This document shows, piece after piece, positions 60,127 through 64,000 of a stretch of 64,000 nucleotides of DNA; position 1 is the first letter of the stretch, and every line of letters starts with the position of its first letter. The stretch comes from UBA830 sp038146925 (GTDB taxonomy: Bacteria > Pseudomonadota > Alphaproteobacteria > MPNO01 > UBA830), in the NCBI GenBank assembly GCA_038146925.1, contig JAYQSP010000009.1, forward strand, positions 62,001 through 126,000. Direction: 5' to 3'. The translations under genes and the position numbers were made by a program. The notes under the pieces are model-generated. The model was not told the DNA's origin, did not search any database, and saw only the letters and a list, made by a program, of their open reading frames with translations.

Positions 60127-60927
60127 ATGTCGGTCGCCCTCAAGTTTCCCCGCTTTGATCCCAAATCATTCAGCCGGGTCGCCGTCATCGGCGTCGCAGC
60201 CCTGTTTCTGCAGGCCGAAGCCGCCAGCGCCGCCAGCATCACCGTCACTGCGACGATCCGCGATTTTTCGAGCAGTCATGCCGATTTCGAGCAGGGCTTC
60301 GCCGCTTCGGAGACGGGTATCGTGCTCAGCGCATTGGGCCCGGACGGCAAACCGGTCTATAATGAAGCTGTGAAAGGCATCACGGGCGCCGCGTCGACGA
60401 CGACGAACGGCACCGCGAACTTCAACCAGTGGTACAATGACACCCCCGGCGTCAACACCACGTTCACCACGACGCTGACCGCGACGGAAACGAGCCCGGG
60501 GTCGGGCCTGTACGAATACATCAACGGGTCGTATTTCCCCGCAGGCGCCGGCAATTTCCACTTCACCACAGAGATCAACACCGAATTCACCTTCGTGGGC
60601 GACGAGACGTTTTCCTTCACCGGCGACGACGACGTGTGGGTGTTCATCAACGGCATCCTGGCTATTGACCTGGGCGGCGTTCACGGACCGGCATCCGACA
60701 GCATCACGCTGAATGCGGGCACGGCCGCGTTCCTTGGCATGACCATCGGCGAGACCTACGACCTCGACATCTTCCATGCGGAACGCCAGACCACGGGCTC
60801 GAACTTCAACTTCACGACGTCGATCGTGCTGGTGGATGCCCCGGTCGTCCCCGAACCAGGCGCGATTGCGTTGTTGGGTCTCGGAATGGGCGGGCTTGTG
60901 TATCTGCGCCGCAGAAAGAACGTCTAG
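60127..60927 (+). CDS. PEP-CTERM sorted secreted protein with fibro-slime domain
   Basis: A 266-residue exported protein. The start at 60127 follows TAGGAGAGTAAAT. Residues 1-36 are a signal peptide (basic start, VAVIGVAALFLQAEAASA). The middle part (TFVGDETFSFTGDDDVWVFINGILAIDLGGVHGPA) is the fibro-slime/PA14-like domain, in which DDDVWVFING is the signature. It ends VPEPGAIALLGLGMGGLVYLRRRKNV, here positions about 241-266: the PEP motif, a membrane helix and a basic tail, which is the exosortase sorting signal. Such proteins are anchored to or released from the surface and take part in matrix or floc formation. No exosortase gene is in the window. Confidence 0.92.
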   Translation: MSVALKFPRFDPKSFSRVAVIGVAALFLQAEAASAASITVTATIRDFSSSHADFEQGFAASETGIVLSALGPDGKPVYNEAVKGITGAASTTTNGTANFNQWYNDTPGVNTTFTTTLTATETSPGSGLYEYINGSYFPAGAGNFHFTTEINTEFTFVGDETFSFTGDDDVWVFINGILAIDLGGVHGPASDSITLNAGTAAFLGMTIGETYDLDIFHAERQTTGSNFNFTTSIVLVDAPVVPEPGAIALLGLGMGGLVYLRRRKNV

Positions 60928-62015
60928 CGCACCCCCGCTTCCGCCAGCCTCGGCAATACCTCGTCCCTGAAATACGGCAAATGATCGACGTAGTTCGCGA
61001 ACCCCATCGCGAAGGCGTCAATTCCGGCTTCGTGCAGGCGTAGGAACTGCGCGGCCACCTGATCCGGGTCGCCGACGATGGGATAGGCGCCGTTGCCGCC
61101 GCCGGCGCGCTGGCGCAGGTTGCGTTTCATTTCTTCCGGCAGATCGTCGAACCGGCCCCGCCGGGCGCGGCGGGCGACCAGCGCATCCACCGCGCCCTGG
61201 TCCGCCATCTCGACCGCGTAGTAATGATGATACTCCTCGGCCTCCTTCGCGGTCGGGCGGCAGACGACGTAGCAGTTGGTGAACATTCCGATGTCGCGGC
61301 CATGACCGGCGGCGAGCGCTTTCAGCGACGCGATATCGTCGCTGATCTCGTCCTCCACGGTGCGGATCCCGGTAAACATCATGTCGGAATTGCGCGCCGC
61401 GAATTCCCGCCCCCGGTCGGAATTGCCGGCGCTGACGATCATCGGCCGCTCCGCCGAAGCCGGTTTCGGCTTCAACAGCGCGCCTGTCACCGAATAATGC
61501 TCGCCGGCGTAATCGAACGCTTCGTCGGACGTCCATGCGCGCGTGACGATATCGACCCATTCCTGGCCCTGTTCGTAGCGCGCTTCATGGGCGTTCATCT
61601 CCACCCCCGCCATGGCGAATTCATCCGTGTTCCAGCCGCACACGATGTTGAGCCCGAACCGCCCACCGCCGATCAGGTCGGCGGTCACCATCTGCTTGGC
61701 CGCGACGACGGGATTGAACAGCGGCACATGGACGGTGCCGAACGCCATGATGCTCTCGGTCGCCGCTAGAATGCCGGCGGCCCAGGTCAGCGTCTCGAGG
61801 CTGCCGCCGTTGTGATCGGTCTCGCCGCCATAGCCCTTCCAGCGCCCCAGCGGCAGCAGGAAATCGAGCCCCGCGCGATCCGCCAGCCCGGCGGCGGCAA
61901 GGTTTTCCTCCCACGTCCCTTCCCACCGTTCCGGCGCCAGCGTCGCCGACAGCCCGCCAGAACAGTTCAGCCCGAACAGGCCGAGTTTCAGTTTGTGGCG
62001 GTCGAAGTGGCGCAT
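60924..62015 (-). CDS. Luciferase-like (LLM) flavin-dependent monooxygenase, copy 2
   Basis: A 363-residue oxidoreductase of the luciferase fold, start at 62015. Its sequence (LKLGLFGLNCSGGLSATLAPERWEGTWEENLAAAGLADRAGLDFLLP) and RFGLNIVCGWNTDEFAMAG match the group of dimethylsulfone/alkanesulfonate monooxygenases and pyrimidine-degrading RutA. A reductase supplying FMNH2 is not adjacent. The 3' end overlaps the stop of the PEP-CTERM gene by 3 bases (convergent). It lies 26 bases after the molybdenum hydroxylase gene in the same direction. Confidence 0.88.
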   Translation of the reverse strand: MRHFDRHKLKLGLFGLNCSGGLSATLAPERWEGTWEENLAAAGLADRAGLDFLLPLGRWKGYGGETDHNGGSLETLTWAAGILAATESIMAFGTVHVPLFNPVVAAKQMVTADLIGGGRFGLNIVCGWNTDEFAMAGVEMNAHEARYEQGQEWVDIVTRAWTSDEAFDYAGEHYSVTGALLKPKPASAERPMIVSAGNSDRGREFAARNSDMMFTGIRTVEDEISDDIASLKALAAGHGRDIGMFTNCYVVCRPTAKEAEEYHHYYAVEMADQGAVDALVARRARRGRFDDLPEEMKRNLRQRAGGGNGAYPIVGDPDQVAAQFLRLHEAGIDAFAMGFANYVDHLPYFRDEVLPRLAEAGVR

Positions 62016-62041
62016 CGCACCTGTCTCGATTTCAACCCGCT

Positions 62042-64000
62042 CTATCCGACCGCCCGCAAGGCCGCCCACACGCGCTCCGGCGAGGCCGGCATGTCGATCT
62101 TTTCCACGCCGGCGCTGCGCAGCGCGTGCTCGACGGCGTTCATCACCGCCGGCAACGCGCCAACCGTGCCCGCCTCGCCCGCGCCCTTGACGCCGAGCGG
62201 GTTCTGCCCGGTCGGCACCGGGTTGGATTTCACATCGAACAGGGTGAAATCCTGGGCGCGCGGCATGGCGTAATCCATGTAGGAGCCGGTCACATTCTGT
62301 CCGCCGTCGTCGAACACGGCGCGTTCCATCACCGCCTGGCCGACACCCTGGGCGACGCCGCCGTGAATCTGGCCCTTCAGAAGCAGCGGGTTCAGCACGG
62401 TGCCGACGTCGTCGACGATGACATAGGCCTGAATCTCGACTTCGCCGGTGTCGGGATCGATCTCCACCTCGCAGGCATGTGCGCCGTTGGGGTAATTCGC
62501 CGTTTGCGGCGAGAACGTCGCGCGCTCGTCAATGCCGGCGTCGACGCCGTCGGGCTGCTTGCCGGGCGCGTAGGAGATTTTCGCGACCTCGTCCAGCGTC
62601 ATCGACCGGTCGGTGCCGGCGATGGTGAAGCTGCCGCCGGCGAATTCCACATCCTCGACGCTGGCTTCCATCTGGTGCGCGGCCAGCTTCTTCGCCTTCT
62701 CGATGGCCGCTTCCGCCGCCCGGTAGATGGCCGAACCGCCGCAGGTCGCCGAACGCGAACCGCCCGTACCGCCGCCGATGCCCTGCATGTCGGTATCGCC
62801 TTCGCGGACGCGAATGCGGCTGACCGGGATATCCAGCGCCTCGGAGACGATCTGCTTATAGACCGTGTCGTGCCCCTGCCCCTGGTTGATGGTGCCGACC
62901 ATGACCATGACATTGCCGGTCTTGTCGATGCGGACAGTGGCTTCTTCCATCGACGGCGCACCGGCGCGTTCGATGGTGTTGGAAATGCCGATGCCGCGCA
63001 GCCTGCCGCGCGCTTCGGAGTCCCTCCGCCGGCCTTCGAACCCGCCATAATCGATCATGTCGAGCGCGTCGGTCAGGTTCTTTTCGAACTCGCCGCAATC
63101 GTAGGTAAAGACCAGCCCGGTCTTGAACGGCATGGCGTCCGGCGGAATCGTGTTCTGGCGCCGCAGATCGGCGGGGTCGCGGCTCAGTTTCTGCGCCGCC
63201 GCCTCGACCAGGGTTTCGATGATATAGGCGGCTTCCGGCCGTCCCGCGCCGCGATAGGGGCAGGTCGGCGTGGTGTTGGTGAACACGCCGGAGACCTCGA
63301 CATGGATGGCCGGCGTCTTGTAGGTGCCGGCCAGCGTGCCGAGATTGTTGATCGGCGGGCCGTTGCCGCCCGTCGTCACGAAGGCGCCCAGCGCCGCCAG
63401 CGTGCGCACATGCATGCCGAGGAAATTACCGTCCTTGTCGAGTGCCAGCTTCGCCACCGAATGATTGTCGCGCCCCTGGTAGTCGCAGAGATGCGCCTCG
63501 GACCGCTCCGCCGTCCATTTGACCGGCCGCCCGACTTTGTACGAGGCCCACAACACCAGCACCTGTTCGGGATAGACGCTGCCGCGCAGCCCGAAACTGC
63601 CCCCGATATCGCCGGCGATGACCCGCACGTCCTGCTCGGCGACATGAAAGACCTGGGTCGCCAGCTGTTCGCGGACCTTGTGCGGATAATGGCAGCCCGT
63701 ATAGAGCGTGTACCGCTGATCGGTTGCGTTGTACTCGCCGAGATACGCGCGCGGCTCGATGGTATTGGTGATGGTGCGCGTAATTGGAAAGGTGCGTTCG
63801 ACCACGATGTCGGCCGCCTCAAACGCAGCCCTGGTTTCTTCCGGGTAACCGCGCTGTTCGTAAAAGCATTCGTTGTTGGGCCGTTCTTCCCAGACCGCCG
63901 GGGTATCGTCGTCCATCGCCACGGCAGTGACCGTGTTGGCCGGCAGTTCGGCGTAGTCCACCAGAATGGATTCGGCGGCGTCCTTTGCCTGGTCGACCGT
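62042..64000 (-). CDS. Molybdenum hydroxylase large subunit, copy 2 (5' end missing)
   Basis: About 652 residues are visible; the gene runs off the right edge in an open frame (TVDQAKDAAESILVDYAELP before the first internal Met). Landmarks: IGGSFGLRGSVYPEQVLVL, CPYRGAGRPEAAYIIETLVE, with the AYRGAGR-type active-site loop of form II CODH-like and aromatic-aldehyde-like hydroxylases, TINQGQGHDTVYKQIVSEAL, and GVKGAGEAGTVGALPAVMNAVEHAL with the catalytic glutamate. It is only distantly like copy 1 at 3.9 kb. Unlike copy 1, its C-terminus is intact (SPERVWAALRAVG). The small and FAD subunits would be beyond the edge. Confidence 0.9.
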   Translation of the reverse strand, partial: TVDQAKDAAESILVDYAELPANTVTAVAMDDDTPAVWEERPNNECFYEQRGYPEETRAAFEAADIVVERTFPITRTITNTIEPRAYLGEYNATDQRYTLYTGCHYPHKVREQLATQVFHVAEQDVRVIAGDIGGSFGLRGSVYPEQVLVLWASYKVGRPVKWTAERSEAHLCDYQGRDNHSVAKLALDKDGNFLGMHVRTLAALGAFVTTGGNGPPINNLGTLAGTYKTPAIHVEVSGVFTNTTPTCPYRGAGRPEAAYIIETLVEAAAQKLSRDPADLRRQNTIPPDAMPFKTGLVFTYDCGEFEKNLTDALDMIDYGGFEGRRRDSEARGRLRGIGISNTIERAGAPSMEEATVRIDKTGNVMVMVGTINQGQGHDTVYKQIVSEALDIPVSRIRVREGDTDMQGIGGGTGGSRSATCGGSAIYRAAEAAIEKAKKLAAHQMEASVEDVEFAGGSFTIAGTDRSMTLDEVAKISYAPGKQPDGVDAGIDERATFSPQTANYPNGAHACEVEIDPDTGEVEIQAYVIVDDVGTVLNPLLLKGQIHGGVAQGVGQAVMERAVFDDGGQNVTGSYMDYAMPRAQDFTLFDVKSNPVPTGQNPLGVKGAGEAGTVGALPAVMNAVEHALRSAGVEKIDMPASPERVWAALRAVG

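Noticed and set aside
1..64000. tRNA, rRNA, CRISPR arrays, prophage or insertion sequences
   Set aside because: No cloverleaf, rRNA segment, regular direct repeats with spacers or transposase motif was seen on reading; a tool scan could still find a small RNA.

Overview
The window is GC-rich DNA with dense, short-spaced genes on both strands and reads as a chromosome segment of a heterotrophic alphaproteobacterium, probably near Rhodospirillales. The pointers are a ClpS2-type adaptor, a DUF3126 protein, stand-alone hisI next to folE, and dispersed palindromes of the kind common in alphaproteobacterial intergenic DNA. No rRNA, tRNA, CRISPR array, phage or transposase gene was seen. At least 18 genes encode oxidoreductases, decarboxylases, hydrolases or CoA enzymes of the sort used on aromatic and other recalcitrant organic acids.

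Layout. 1-7.2 kb: partial methyltransferase, acyl-CoA synthetase remnant, Dabb protein, MFS transporter, CMD-family protein, clpS, a two-subunit molybdenum hydroxylase and a LysR remnant. 7.3-11.5 kb: a deiodinase-like selenoprotein with in-frame UGA, a HIT protein, a BMP-type binding protein, a monooxygenase-like protein and an amidohydrolase. 11.6-14.3 kb: a divergent NadC paralogue and a PhnN/AMP-phosphorylase fusion. 14.4-20.2 kb: two UbiD decarboxylases, an SDR and a divergent ThDP enzyme. 20.2-27.2 kb: ArsC-like and CinA-like proteins, a frameshifted 2-hydroxyacid dehydrogenase, a dihydroxyphthalate-decarboxylase-like protein, a heme-oxygenase-fold protein, LysR, DJ-1/PfpI and a Rieske oxygenase. 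27.4-28.4 kb: DUF3126 and a second selenoprotein, a Sec-containing glutathione S-transferase. 29-42.8 kb: a third UbiD, TauD plus a membrane protein, a luciferase-like monooxygenase, alpha/beta hydrolase, GST, second dihydroxyphthalate-decarboxylase-like protein, quinone-reductase-like enzyme, amidase, HpaI aldolase, enoyl-CoA hydratase and ADP-forming acyl-CoA synthetase. 42.9-46.3 kb: glycosyltransferase, GmhB, a secreted unknown and a GFA protein. 46.4-53.8 kb: PhoX-type phosphatase, enoyl-CoA hydratase and a bis-MGD oxidoreductase with a fused ferredoxin/membrane-anchor subunit. 53.9-57.1 kb: broken CBS gene, folE-hisI-core MetE and a DUF2786-like protein. 57.2-64 kb: SDR, Rieske oxygenase and TauD, a PEP-CTERM protein behind a textbook sigma-54 promoter, a luciferase-like monooxygenase and a second molybdenum hydroxylase running off the edge.

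How the parts may work together. Rieske, TauD, luciferase-like and molybdenum enzymes could oxidise substrates; UbiD and dihydroxyphthalate-decarboxylase-like proteins remove carboxyl groups; hydrolases, aldolase, hydratases and the CoA ligase finish the breakdown. The most novel points are the two UGA-containing redox genes, which imply selenocysteine machinery elsewhere in the genome, and the fusion that could convert AMP through ribose 1,5-bisphosphate to PRPP beside a PRPP-consuming enzyme. Several broken genes (acyl-CoA synthetase, LysR, histidine kinase, CBS, hydroxyacid dehydrogenase, the 3' end of a molybdenum hydroxylase) point to gene decay or to sequence errors; the sequence alone cannot decide between these.
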